64,000 bases of DNA, taken from assembly GCA_046351095.1 (NCBI GenBank), contig JAXLZC010000001.1, positions 372,001-436,000 on the forward strand, given 5' to 3'. Below are positions 43,893-52,958 of this stretch, piece by piece; positions within the stretch are counted from its first letter, which is position 1, and each line of letters opens with the position of its first letter. Under the pieces are notes generated by a model. The model saw nothing but the letters and a program-made list of their open reading frames with translations, was not told the origin of the DNA and did not search any database. This DNA comes from BQWY01 sp046351095 (lineage in GTDB: Bacteria; Nitrospirota; Nitrospiria; Nitrospirales; Nitrospiraceae). The translations under genes and the position numbers were made by a program.

Positions 43893-46800
43893 GTGCGACC
43901 GCGCTCGCCTTGGTGCCGGTGCTGCCGCTCGCTTCGAGCGGCGCGCAGCGGTGCCTGGATCCATCAACGACGGGATTTATACGTAGTTGATCATGCCGAA
44001 TTGTGGAGCGACTCGGTGAGTCCGACACGACGTCTGCAGACCGCCGGTGCCGGAGAGGAACCGCCGGTGCCGTCTCACGCCTCCAATGAGGTCGGCGGGA
44101 AGACTCCGTCGCACAGCGGACCGTTGCCTATCGAGGCGTCGAGCGTCCATCGGCTGCTGCAAGCGATCGACTACGGCCTCGAAGGATTGGCGATCGTCGA
44201 TCGATCGGGGCGATTTACGTATACGAACGCGTCGCATGCGTCCATTTACGGATACGGCATAGAGGAGTTGCTCGGGACGCCGTGGCAGCACCTGTTCGAT
44301 GATGTGTGGGTGGCGGAGATCGAGCAGTTTTATTTCCCGATCCTGACCGCCGCCGGCCATTGGCGCGGAGAGTTGACCGGGCGCACCAAGGCGGGGCGGG
44401 ACATCGCTGTCGAATTGTCGATGGTGCTGTTGAAGGACAGCGGAGATCCGAACCAATGGATTCTCTGGACCTGCCGCGACGTGAGTGCTCGGCGCGCCAC
44501 CGAACGGCTTGTGCTTGCGCGACAGGAAAGTCTGGCGCAGGCCCAGGCGCTGGCGCATCTCGGCAGTTGGGAGTGGGATCTCACCAACAATACGGAGACG
44601 TGGTCCGACGAGCAGTTTCGGATTTTCGGCTACGCGCCGCAAGCGATGATGCCGTCGCTCGACACGTTCCGTGACGCGATCCATCCGGACGATCGGGCGC
44701 GTGTCGTGGCCGCGATGGATCGTGCCGTGGCCGAGCAGTCCGAGTTCAACCAGGAATGTCGGATCGTGAGGCCTGACGGCGGGATTCGAGTCATTCACTG
44801 CCGCGGAGCATTGGTGCCGGGGCTTGATGGGCATGGCGGACGCATGGCGGGCACCGTTCTTGACGTCACTGAGAGTAAACAGTTCGAGCGACAGTTAGAC
44901 GAAGCTCATCAGCGTCTACGTCTGGCAACGGAGTCGGGTGGCATCGGTGTCTGGGATCTCTCCATCCGCGATGGGCGGTTAGTGTGGGACGATCGGATGC
45001 TTGCTCTGTACGGGTACACGCGGCAGACATTTCCCGGAACCTATCAGGCCTGGATGGGGCGGCTGTATCCATCGGATCGAGCGGTCATTGAGCGCAGTCT
45101 AGCCACCGCCATCAAGCAGGGCTCGCGGTTCGACGCGGAATTTCGTGTGCAGCGTCCGGATCGGACGCTCCGGTACATCAAAGCGAAAGGCGTGGTCCTC
45201 CCGGACCCGAACGGCACGCCGAGTCGGATGATCGGCGTGAACTACGACATCACGCAGCGCAAAGAGATCCAAGATGCGCAGTCGGCGCAGCAACATTTAT
45301 TGTCGGCGATCTCCGAGGCGCAATCGCAAGTATTGGCCAGTCTGCCGGCCAATACGGTCTTCGAATGCTTGCTGCAAAATCTCTTAGCGTTGACGAATTC
45401 GAGCTACGGCATCATCGGGGAAATTTGCTATGAAGCCGGAGGCACGCCGGAGTTCCGGACCTATGCGGTGACCGACCGGGTCGCCGACCTGCCAGAATCG
45501 TCCGAATCGATTCGTGCGGCGATGGGCGAACGCCCCGCGTCCGTCCATCCGGGCCCGGAGGCACTCGGCATCCGCGCCTGGTGCGCTCAGCTGCTGCAAA
45601 CCGGCGAGGCGGAGATCGTCAACGATCCGGCTGCCGATACCCGACTCGGCCATGACGAGGCGAGCGGACAGGCCGTGGAGTCGCTTGTCGCCTTACCGCT
45701 CAAACTCGGCGATCGCTTGGTGGCCATGGCCGTCATCGTGAATCGACCGGGTGGGTACACACCGGCGCTGGTGCACTATCTACAACCCTATCTGCAGACC
45801 TGCGCCGCGATCCACGAGCGTATTCGCGCAGAGACGGTGTTCCAGCGGTCACATGCGTTGCAGCAGAGCATGCTCAACCATGCGGCATATGCCGTGATTG
45901 CGATTACGACCAGCGGCACGGTGCAGCACTTCAATCCGGCGGCGGAACGTCTGCTTGGGTACGACGCCTACGAAGTGGTGGGACACGTGAGCGTCACGGC
46001 GTTTCACGACCGGCAGGAGTTAGTCGAACGAGCGGAGGCGCTCAGTCACGAACTCGGCGTGCCGGTGGCAGCGGGGCTCGACCCGTTGTTGATCAAGGCG
46101 CAGCGCCATCTCTCCAATCAACTCGAGTGGACCTATATCAAGAAAGACGGCACGCGTGTGCCGGTCCTCCTGACGGTGACCGCGCTCTGCGACCAAAACG
46201 AACAGATCACCGGCTACATGGGCATGGCCATGGATCTGACGGCCCAAAAGGCTGCGGAGGCGGCGCGCTTGGAGCAGGAGACGCGGCTCCGCGCGATCGT
46301 CGACCAGGCGGTAGACGGTATCGTCACACTCGATGAAGACGGGGTGATCGAAAGCGTGAACCCTGCGGCCGAGCGGTTGTTCGGCTACAGCGGTCCCGAG
46401 ATGGTTGGGCGTTCAATGGCGCAATTGATGCCCGATCTGGGGGAGTCTCCCGGGGCACCCGGCAGCGGCCATTCGTTGCGCAAGACGCTCAGCAAGATGG
46501 TGGGCGGCGGGCGGGAGCTGACAGGCTATCGGAAGGACGGGCGCAGCGTGCCCGTCGAGGTGGCGATCAGCGAAATGCAACTCGCCGATCAACGACGCTT
46601 CACGGGGCTGGTGCGGGACATCACCGAACGGAAAGAGGCCGACTGGAAAATCAAGGATGCCGCGCACGCGTTGGAGTGCCGGAATTTGGAATTGGCCCAT
46701 GCCAGCGATCAGGCGCTGCAGGCGACGCGCGCGAAGAGCGAATTTCTCGCCTCCATGAGTCATGAAATTCGCACGCCGATGAATGCCATCGTCGGCATGG

Positions 46801-48317
46801 CCGAGATGTTGCACGAAACCGGCCTCTCGGAGGCCCAGCGCGAATATGTGGAACGACTCTCGCGCGCCGCCAATAGTCTGCTTGATCTGATCAACGACAT
46901 CTTGGATGTGTCGAAAATCGAGGCCGGCCAGTTGGAACTGGAACGGGTGGCGTTCGATTTGCCCGATCTCGTGGACAAGACGGTCGAGATGCTGGCGGTT
47001 CGTGCGCACGCAAAGTCCCTCGAATTAGTCGTGTTCGTCCATCCCAGCGTGCCCACCATGGTCCTGGGCGATCCCACACGCTTACGACAGGTGCTGGTCA
47101 ATCTCATCGGCAACGCCATCAAGTTCACCGAGCGTGGCGAGGTGACCCTCAGGGTCGAGCCGGCGGCGGACGTTCCGAGCGGAATGGGAATTCGGTTTGC
47201 CGTGGCGGACACCGGGATCGGGATTCCCGAGGACAAAATCGAGACGATCTTCGAACGGTTCACCCAAGTCGACAGTTCCACCACGAGAAAATACGGTGGC
47301 ACTGGGCTCGGACTGTCGATCAGTAAGCGGCTTGTCGAACTCATGGGCGGGACGATCAGAGTGGAAAGCCTGCTGGGGCTCGGTACCACGTTTTCCGTCG
47401 TCATCCAGCCGGAGCGTGTACCAGATTCCGGCGCCGACGCGCTCCATGCGCAGGCTGCCGCTCTGTTGCGCGGGAAGGATATCCTGGTCGTCGATGGGCC
47501 CGAGAACAGTCGTATCGTCGTACGTCAGTACCTCAAGGCCTACGGCTGCATGGTGACTGACGTCGATACGGTGGAGGAGGCGCTTAGGCTGCTCGACCCG
47601 AAGGAGGGGCGGCGAGTGTCCTATAGCGCGGTGGTGTTGGACGTCTCGACCGACGCAACGGGGGGTGTCGAGTCGGTTGGGTCGATTCGTCGCCTCTCGG
47701 CGGGTTCGACGGTTCCCATCCTGCTGGAGACGTATGAGATGAACAACAGCCATGAGGAACGGTGGCGTGCGCTGCAGGTGACGACGGTGCTCTTCAAGCC
47801 GTTGAGTCAGCGTCGACTGATCGACGCCTTGCTTCTCGCCCTGGCGCCGAAGCCGACGGTGCTCGCGGCCCCGTCACCGACGCTCGCGCCGTCACGCAAG
47901 GCCGATGCACCGCCGTGCCTGGCTCGACGCATTCTGGTGGTCGAGGACTTGGAGGACAATCGCGATGTCGTGCGGTTGTTCCTCAAGGATACGGCCTGCA
48001 CGCTCGATATGGCCGAAAACGGCGCCGTCGCCGTGGAGAAGTTCAAGGTCGGTCAGTACGACTTGGTGCTGATGGACATGCAGATGCCGGTCATGGACGG
48101 GTACGAAGCGGTGGAGACGATCCGGCGGTTCGAGTTGGAAGAACACCGAGTGCCGACCCCGGTGCTCGCGCTGACGGCCAACGCCATCCGCGAAGAAATT
48201 GAGCGCAGCCTGATGGCCGGTTGCGACGCGCATCTGACAAAACCGATCAAAAAGAACACGCTGCTGGAAGCCATTCGGCAATACACCCCGGAGCGCGGTA
48301 CGGAGGAGGCGGCATGA
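43893..48317 (+). CDS. Multi-PAS/GAF hybrid sensor histidine kinase
   Basis: A 1474-residue cytoplasmic hybrid kinase without membrane segments. Order: PAS (about 90-175), two further PAS/PAC units (about 215-325 and 335-450), GAF (about 465-635), two PAS (about 645-785 and 795-920), HisKA with phospho-acceptor His957 in SMSHEIRTPMNAIVG, HATPase (NLIGNAIKFTERG, YGGTGLGLSISKRL), a first receiver that lacks the acidic pair (ILVVDGPENSR), and a second complete receiver with Asp1395 in VLMDMQMPVMDGYE. A perfect AGGAGG six bases before GTG 43893 fixes the start. Its stop overlaps the Hpt gene (ATGA). It should begin a phosphorelay for the genes downstream. Confidence 0.95.
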   Translation: MRPRSPWCRCCRSLRAARSGAWIHQRRDLYVVDHAELWSDSVSPTRRLQTAGAGEEPPVPSHASNEVGGKTPSHSGPLPIEASSVHRLLQAIDYGLEGLAIVDRSGRFTYTNASHASIYGYGIEELLGTPWQHLFDDVWVAEIEQFYFPILTAAGHWRGELTGRTKAGRDIAVELSMVLLKDSGDPNQWILWTCRDVSARRATERLVLARQESLAQAQALAHLGSWEWDLTNNTETWSDEQFRIFGYAPQAMMPSLDTFRDAIHPDDRARVVAAMDRAVAEQSEFNQECRIVRPDGGIRVIHCRGALVPGLDGHGGRMAGTVLDVTESKQFERQLDEAHQRLRLATESGGIGVWDLSIRDGRLVWDDRMLALYGYTRQTFPGTYQAWMGRLYPSDRAVIERSLATAIKQGSRFDAEFRVQRPDRTLRYIKAKGVVLPDPNGTPSRMIGVNYDITQRKEIQDAQSAQQHLLSAISEAQSQVLASLPANTVFECLLQNLLALTNSSYGIIGEICYEAGGTPEFRTYAVTDRVADLPESSESIRAAMGERPASVHPGPEALGIRAWCAQLLQTGEAEIVNDPAADTRLGHDEASGQAVESLVALPLKLGDRLVAMAVIVNRPGGYTPALVHYLQPYLQTCAAIHERIRAETVFQRSHALQQSMLNHAAYAVIAITTSGTVQHFNPAAERLLGYDAYEVVGHVSVTAFHDRQELVERAEALSHELGVPVAAGLDPLLIKAQRHLSNQLEWTYIKKDGTRVPVLLTVTALCDQNEQITGYMGMAMDLTAQKAAEAARLEQETRLRAIVDQAVDGIVTLDEDGVIESVNPAAERLFGYSGPEMVGRSMAQLMPDLGESPGAPGSGHSLRKTLSKMVGGGRELTGYRKDGRSVPVEVAISEMQLADQRRFTGLVRDITERKEADWKIKDAAHALECRNLELAHASDQALQATRAKSEFLASMSHEIRTPMNAIVGMAEMLHETGLSEAQREYVERLSRAANSLLDLINDILDVSKIEAGQLELERVAFDLPDLVDKTVEMLAVRAHAKSLELVVFVHPSVPTMVLGDPTRLRQVLVNLIGNAIKFTERGEVTLRVEPAADVPSGMGIRFAVADTGIGIPEDKIETIFERFTQVDSSTTRKYGGTGLGLSISKRLVELMGGTIRVESLLGLGTTFSVVIQPERVPDSGADALHAQAAALLRGKDILVVDGPENSRIVVRQYLKAYGCMVTDVDTVEEALRLLDPKEGRRVSYSAVVLDVSTDATGGVESVGSIRRLSAGSTVPILLETYEMNNSHEERWRALQVTTVLFKPLSQRRLIDALLLALAPKPTVLAAPSPTLAPSRKADAPPCLARRILVVEDLEDNRDVVRLFLKDTACTLDMAENGAVAVEKFKVGQYDLVLMDMQMPVMDGYEAVETIRRFELEEHRVPTPVLALTANAIREEIERSLMAGCDAHLTKPIKKNTLLEAIRQYTPERGTEEAA

Positions 48318-48649
48318 GCGATCACGCGATCCAATGGCCCACGATCAGTCAACAACCGTTTGCGGTGACGATCGATGCATCGTTCGAACCGTTGATCCCC
48401 AAGTTCCTGACGAACCGTCGCAACGAATTGCAGACGATGACCGACGCGCTCAAACGGCAGGACTACGAGACCGTACGGAAAGTCGCGCATGGCATTAAAG
48501 GCGCGGGGGGCACCTACGGGTTCGATGCGCTGTCGGCGGTGGCGGCGGGGTTGGAGCAGGCCGCCAAACACGGCGATGGGGGCGCCATCGCGGCGGGGCT
48601 TGATCGTCTGACGATGTATTTGCAAGGCGTGCGGGTGGAATACGAATAA
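48314..48649 (+). CDS. Hpt-domain phosphotransfer protein
   Basis: A 111-residue protein whose second half is an Hpt domain: VRKVAHGIKGAGGTYGFDAL with the phospho-accepting His59. Hpt proteins take a phosphoryl group from the receiver of a hybrid kinase and give it to another receiver. It overlaps the hybrid kinase by four bases, which makes the pair a clear phosphorelay, with the three receiver genes downstream as likely targets. Confidence 0.93.
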   Translation: MSDHAIQWPTISQQPFAVTIDASFEPLIPKFLTNRRNELQTMTDALKRQDYETVRKVAHGIKGAGGTYGFDALSAVAAGLEQAAKHGDGGAIAAGLDRLTMYLQGVRVEYE

Positions 48650-48695
48650 CCCTCGTTCGACCGTCTTCGGTCGACGGGAGAGAGGAGCAGGTGTC

Positions 48696-49205
48696 ATGGC
48701 GACGATTTTATATATCGAGGACGAAGCAGACACGGCCCTGTTGGTGACGAGCATGTTGGAGGAAGAAGGACTGACCGTCCGGCAGGCGCGTGATGGGCGA
48801 GAAGCGCTCGCGGCGATCGCGTCGATGACTCCGCCGACGTTGGTGTTGTTGGACCTCCTCATTCCTTTTGTGAATGGGTTCGAAGTGCTCACCCGGATTC
48901 GCCGCACCACGGGATGGGAAGTGGTGCCGGTGGTGATGGTCAGTGCGGATTCGTATTGGCCGGATATCGAGCGGGCGCTGGTGGCCGGGGCCAATGATTT
49001 TCTGGTGAAGAGCGCCGGCGTGCACGAGCTGGTCCGGTACGTCAAGGAACGTGTCGACGAACGAACGGGCTGCGGATCGTGCGGCGTCGTCCAGCCGAAA
49101 AAGCCGGCTGCTTCTTCTCGAAAAAACACAGGCGCCGGCTCGTCTTGTGGGCGCGTGGTTCGTGGAGCGCGTCCGACAAAGGCAAAGGGGAAGGTACGTC
49201 GATGA
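48696..49205 (+). CDS. Single-domain response regulator with basic tail
   Basis: A 169-residue protein: receiver domain (ILYIEDEADTALL, phospho-acceptor Asp53 in TLVLLDLLIPFVNGF, Lys in DFLVKSAG) for about 120 residues, then about 50 residues of Ser/Lys/Arg/Cys-rich sequence (GCGSCG, PTKAKGKVRR) without a known output domain. The tail may bind nucleic acid or anchor the protein. It closely resembles the third receiver gene in this cluster. GAGAGGAGCAGG precedes the ATG. Confidence 0.9.
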   Translation: MATILYIEDEADTALLVTSMLEEEGLTVRQARDGREALAAIASMTPPTLVLLDLLIPFVNGFEVLTRIRRTTGWEVVPVVMVSADSYWPDIERALVAGANDFLVKSAGVHELVRYVKERVDERTGCGSCGVVQPKKPAASSRKNTGAGSSCGRVVRGARPTKAKGKVRR

Positions 49206-49285
49206 GCCATTTTTGTGAATGCGGATGCGAAGACACCAGTCGGGTATGTCATGGGGGAGGGATGCGTGGACGCTCAGGATTGTAA
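49202..49285 (+). CDS. Possible 27-residue Cys-rich micro-ORF
   Basis: The ATG overlaps the stop of the receiver gene (ATGA) and reads MSHFCECGCEDTSR..., with four Cys in 27 codons. It overlaps the start region of the next receiver gene. This may be chance; nothing but the coupled start supports it. Confidence 0.2.
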   Translation: MSHFCECGCEDTSRVCHGGGMRGRSGL

Positions 49286-49703
49286 GACGTCGTTGTTGTT
49301 GGTCGAAGATGAAGTCGACACCGCTGTGTTGATGCGGTACGTGCTCGAAACCAAGGGATTCGCTGTCCATCGTGTCGGCACCGGCGAGGCCGCAATCGGT
49401 TACTTACAAAACGGCGGGAATGCCGACGTGGTTTTGCTCGACCTCGCGTTGCCAGACATGAACGGCATGGACGTGCTGCGCGTGATTCGAAATGCGCCGC
49501 AATTGACACAACTGCCGGTCGTGATGCTGACGGCCAATCACGAATCCGCCTCCATGATCCGAGCTTCGATGTTGGGCATCAGCGCCTATTTCACGAAACC
49601 GTTGAGCCCGACGGGGTTGCCGGATCGGTTGCGTCGTGTGCTGAATGCACAGACTGCGCTGCCTGCGGCGGTGGCGAAGGCAGACGGGCCGCATAACAAC
49701 TAG
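49266..49703 (+). CDS. Single-domain response regulator
   Basis: A 145-residue receiver-only protein: LLLVEDEVDTAVLMRYV, phospho-acceptor Asp in DVVLLDLALPDMNGMDV, Thr/Ser in VVMLTANHES and Lys in AYFTKPLSP. I chose the GTG at 49266 because GGGGGAGG ends five bases before it; the ATG at 49251 is an alternative that adds five residues. No output domain, so it should act by protein contact or as a phosphate shuttle. Confidence 0.85.
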   Translation: MDAQDCKTSLLLVEDEVDTAVLMRYVLETKGFAVHRVGTGEAAIGYLQNGGNADVVLLDLALPDMNGMDVLRVIRNAPQLTQLPVVMLTANHESASMIRASMLGISAYFTKPLSPTGLPDRLRRVLNAQTALPAAVAKADGPHNN

Positions 49704-49752
49704 CCGACCTGGTCGGTGACGACGCATGCGAGACGATAAAGGAGACTGAAGG

Positions 49753-50142
49753 ATGGCACCCGATACGATGCCGACGGTGTTGGTGGTGGAAGATGAGGAA
49801 GATACCGCGAGCCTCATTCGATTTATTTTGGAGCGTGCGCAGTATCGTGTGGTACATGCAGAGAACGGGAAACGCGCGCAAGAATTGATCGGCGAGATGG
49901 CGCCGCCGACGCTGGTGCTGTTGGACGTCATGCTGCCCTTCGTCGGTGGACTGCAATTGTTGCCGATGATTCGCGCGAAAAATGGTTGGGAGCAGGTCCC
50001 GGTGGTGATGTTGACGGCGGATTCGAGCGAGCACGACGTGAAGCAGGCCTTGGAGACCGGAGCGAGCGACTACATCGTGAAGCCGTTTAACCCGCGCGAG
50101 TTACTCGCGCGCCTACAGCGGTACATCAAGAAGGCTGCGTAG
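49753..50142 (+). CDS. Single-domain response regulator
   Basis: A 129-residue receiver-only protein: LVVEDEEDTASLIRFIL, Asp58 in TLVLLDVMLPFVGG, VVMLTADSSE and Lys in DYIVKPFNPRELL. It shares the unusual PPTLVLLD-x3-PFV pattern with the first receiver gene here, which points to duplication. AAAGGAGA precedes the ATG. It lies just upstream of the HEAT-repeat and glycosyltransferase genes that it probably controls. Confidence 0.92.
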   Translation: MAPDTMPTVLVVEDEEDTASLIRFILERAQYRVVHAENGKRAQELIGEMAPPTLVLLDVMLPFVGGLQLLPMIRAKNGWEQVPVVMLTADSSEHDVKQALETGASDYIVKPFNPRELLARLQRYIKKAA

Positions 50143-50178
50143 GCCGACGACGGCGTACCCCGGTCGCACGTATTGCTC

Positions 50179-51294
50179 ATGAACATGCTCGTACAGACCG
50201 AGGCCGCCACCGAGCAGGTCGTCCACATCGGCTTGCTCTGCACGATCACCATCATGGGGTTGGTGGGGCTGCTCATCGTATGGATTTTGGTGTTACGTGT
50301 GAGTCGCGACAAGGAAGAGGCGCGCCGAAAAGCCGTTGTGGCGTTGTGGCGTCCGCTCCTCTCCGCGAGCCTGATCGAGGATGTGACCGACCTTCCGCCC
50401 ATTCAGCCGCGCGACATGGTGTTGGTCATGTACCTCTGGAACCACATGCAAGAATCCATTAAGGGCGATATGGCCAAGGGGTTGAACGATATCGCGAGTC
50501 GGGTCGGGATGGATCGGACGGCGCATCGCTACCTGGTCGAGGGACGTCTCCGCGAGCAACTGATCGCCGTCTCGACGCTCGGCCATTTACGGAATCACGA
50601 CGATTGGGACACGCTGGTGGCGCTCGCGGGGACGGAAAACGCCTTCCTGTCGTTGGCGGCCGCGCGCGCCCTCGTGCAAATTGACGCGACCAAGGCGCTG
50701 GGTGTGCTCGTTCCACTCATCAGCCATCGAAGCGATTGGTCGCCGCTCAAGATCATCACCATGTTGACGGCAGCCGGCGCCGACGTGGCAGCCAAGGCCG
50801 TGGGCGAGGCGGCGGTCGACGCGCCGCCCGTGATGGCTGCGCGGTTGATCCGGTATCTCGCCGCCACAAAGAGTCCGCATGCCTTGCCGCCGTTACGCAC
50901 GATGTTGACGCGCCCCGACTGTGCGGACGAAGTGATCGCGGCCTGTCTCCATGTGTTCGGCCTCTTCAGCGATCCGCGGGATCTGACGACGGTGCGACGC
51001 TATCTGGACCATCCCACCTGGTTCGTGCGGCTGCAGGCGGCGATTTCCATCGGCGCGATGGGCATGGAAGAAGACGAGCCGCGGTTACTCGCCCTGCTGC
51101 AGGACGACAAATGGTGGGTGCGGTATCGCGCGGCGGAGGCCTTGGTGGCGCTGCCGTCCATGACCTTGAGTAAATTGCTGCACGTGCAGGCAGCAACCCA
51201 GGACGAAGCTATTCGCGACGTCTTGAAACCCTTCATCTACAAACTGCAGGAACAGGCGGCTGCGCAGGCCCCCCCACTGTCGGTGGCCGCATGA
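50179..51294 (+). CDS. Membrane-anchored HEAT-repeat protein
   Basis: A 371-residue protein with one N-terminal membrane segment (TITIMGLVGLLIVWILVL) and a cytoplasmic region of HEAT-like repeats: LSLAAARALVQIDATKALGV, FVRLQAAISIGAMGMEEDEP and WVRYRAAEALVALPSMTLSK. HEAT proteins are scaffolds. It lies directly between three receiver genes and a membrane glycosyltransferase on one strand, so it may couple the phosphorelay to the synthase (inference). No strong Shine-Dalgarno fixes the start; a TTG at 50173 is possible. Confidence 0.85.
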   Translation: MNMLVQTEAATEQVVHIGLLCTITIMGLVGLLIVWILVLRVSRDKEEARRKAVVALWRPLLSASLIEDVTDLPPIQPRDMVLVMYLWNHMQESIKGDMAKGLNDIASRVGMDRTAHRYLVEGRLREQLIAVSTLGHLRNHDDWDTLVALAGTENAFLSLAAARALVQIDATKALGVLVPLISHRSDWSPLKIITMLTAAGADVAAKAVGEAAVDAPPVMAARLIRYLAATKSPHALPPLRTMLTRPDCADEVIAACLHVFGLFSDPRDLTTVRRYLDHPTWFVRLQAAISIGAMGMEEDEPRLLALLQDDKWWVRYRAAEALVALPSMTLSKLLHVQAATQDEAIRDVLKPFIYKLQEQAAAQAPPLSVAA

Positions 51295-51322
51295 TCGCAC
51301 GATACACCGCGCGGACGACACG

Positions 51323-52732
51323 ATGACGGATCTCCTCTGGGTGGTGATCAGTCTCCAGTGGGGCTTCATGGTGTATCTGGTGGCGCTGACGGCGTCCTAC
51401 GTGGCGTTGGACATCGTCGCCATCATCCACCTGCGCCACTATATGGAAGAACGGGTGCTCGACGGATTGCCGCACGGCTACTCCGGGTTCGAACCGCAAA
51501 TCAGCATTCTTGTGCCGGCCTACAACGAAGAAGCGACGATCACGGACAACCTGCGCTCGTTGCTCCAACTCAGTTATTCCGAATACGAGATCATCGCGAT
51601 CAACGACGGGTCGAAGGATTCGACCCTGGAGACCATGATTCGCGAGTTTCAACTGACGCCGTTTCCGGAAGCCTACAACCATCGGCTGAAGACGAAGCCC
51701 ATTCGCGCCATCTACCATTCGGCCACCTATCCCAATTTGCGTGTGATCGACAAAGAGAATGGCGGGAAGGCGGACTCGCTCAACGCCGGGATCGAAGTGT
51801 CTCGGTATCCGCTGTTTTGTTGCATCGATGCCGACTCGATCCTGCAACGCGATAGTTTGAATCGTGTCGTCCAACCCTTTCTCGATGATCCACGGACGGT
51901 AGCTTGCGGGGGAACGGTCCGCATCGCCAACGGATGCGAAGTGCAGCAGGGGTTTCTGACCAAAGTCGGCTTACCGAAGAATATCCTGGCGCTGTTCCAG
52001 ATCGTCGAATACCTTCGGGCATTTCTCTTCGGGCGGCTCGGGTGGTCGCCGATGAACGCCATGCTGATCATCTCCGGCGCGTTCGGCCTGTTTCACAAGG
52101 AGACGGTCATCGGCGTGGGCGGGTATATGCACAATACGATCGGTGAGGACATGGAGCTGGTCGTCCGCCTGCACCGGCATTTACGCCTTGCGGGAAAACC
52201 CTATCGTATTACGTTCGTGCCGGACCCGGTTTGTTGGACGGAAGCGCCGGAAGACCTCCGTACGCTCAAGAACCAACGCATTCGCTGGCAGCGAGGCCTC
52301 TGCGAAAGCCTCATGAACAATCGCGAGTTACTCTGTCATCGGCGCGGCGGCACGCCCGGGTGGCTGGCGTTTCCGTTTATGTTGTTGTTCGAGGCGCTGG
52401 GTGGCGTGATCGAAGTCATCGGCTACGGCTTGATGACGATCAGCTTCATCATGGGCTGGATCTCGTTCTCGACCTGGCTGATCCTGTTTGCCGTGGCGAT
52501 CAGTCTCGGCATTCTCCTGTCCGTCAGTGCGTTTTTGTTGGAAGAACTTTCGTTCCACCTCTACCCGCAGCGTCGACAAGTATTTCTGCTGCTGGCCGCC
52601 GCCGTGATCGAAAATTTCGGCTATCGGCAAATCAATGCGATCTGGAAAACGATCGGTTTTTGGCGATGGCTGCGCGGGAAACAAGGCGGGTGGGGGACGA
52701 TGACGCGCACCGCGTCCTGGCAAGCGCGGTAG
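51323..52732 (+). CDS. Membrane glycosyltransferase family 2 (PgaC/HAS-like)
   Basis: A 469-residue processive GT2 enzyme. One N-terminal membrane segment (WGFMVYLVALTASYVALDIV) precedes the catalytic domain with SILVPAYNEEATITDN, the DxD-like site around IDADSIL, the acidic TIGEDMELVVRL and the processivity motif QRIRWQRG; two or more membrane segments close the protein (FEALGGVIEVIGYGLMTISF, ILFAVAISLGILL). Such synthases polymerise and export poly-GlcNAc, hyaluronan- or cellulose-like chains. There is no PilZ domain. It is the last gene of the phosphorelay cluster. Confidence 0.93.
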   Translation: MTDLLWVVISLQWGFMVYLVALTASYVALDIVAIIHLRHYMEERVLDGLPHGYSGFEPQISILVPAYNEEATITDNLRSLLQLSYSEYEIIAINDGSKDSTLETMIREFQLTPFPEAYNHRLKTKPIRAIYHSATYPNLRVIDKENGGKADSLNAGIEVSRYPLFCCIDADSILQRDSLNRVVQPFLDDPRTVACGGTVRIANGCEVQQGFLTKVGLPKNILALFQIVEYLRAFLFGRLGWSPMNAMLIISGAFGLFHKETVIGVGGYMHNTIGEDMELVVRLHRHLRLAGKPYRITFVPDPVCWTEAPEDLRTLKNQRIRWQRGLCESLMNNRELLCHRRGGTPGWLAFPFMLLFEALGGVIEVIGYGLMTISFIMGWISFSTWLILFAVAISLGILLSVSAFLLEELSFHLYPQRRQVFLLLAAAVIENFGYRQINAIWKTIGFWRWLRGKQGGWGTMTRTASWQAR

Positions 52733-52789
52733 ACATGTCGGACGGTCTACGACCGATGCGGTGATTTTGCTGTGACGGAAGACGGTGAG

Positions 52790-52864
52790 TGGAGCGGGCG
52801 ATGGGATTTGAACCCACGACAACTTGCTTGGGAAGCAAGGACTCTACCACTGAGCTACGCCCGC
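52790..52864 (-). tRNA. tRNA-Gly (anticodon CCC)
   Basis: Reading the minus strand, the acceptor stem GCGGGCG/CGCCCGC, D arm GCTC-AGTGGTA-GAGT, anticodon arm CTTGC-TTCCCAA-GCAAG and T arm GTGGG-TTCAAAT-CCCAT fold into a complete 72-base tRNA, discriminator U, with CCA encoded at 52790-52792. Loop position puts CCC at 34-36, so it reads GGG glycine codons. Confidence 0.95.
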
Positions 52865-52958
52865 CCTCGAATCCGCTGAAGTGACGCGATCCTACGCTGC
52901 CGCTATTTTCAAGTCAAGGTAAGCGCCGCACGATACCGCCATACTGCTCGTTCCACAA

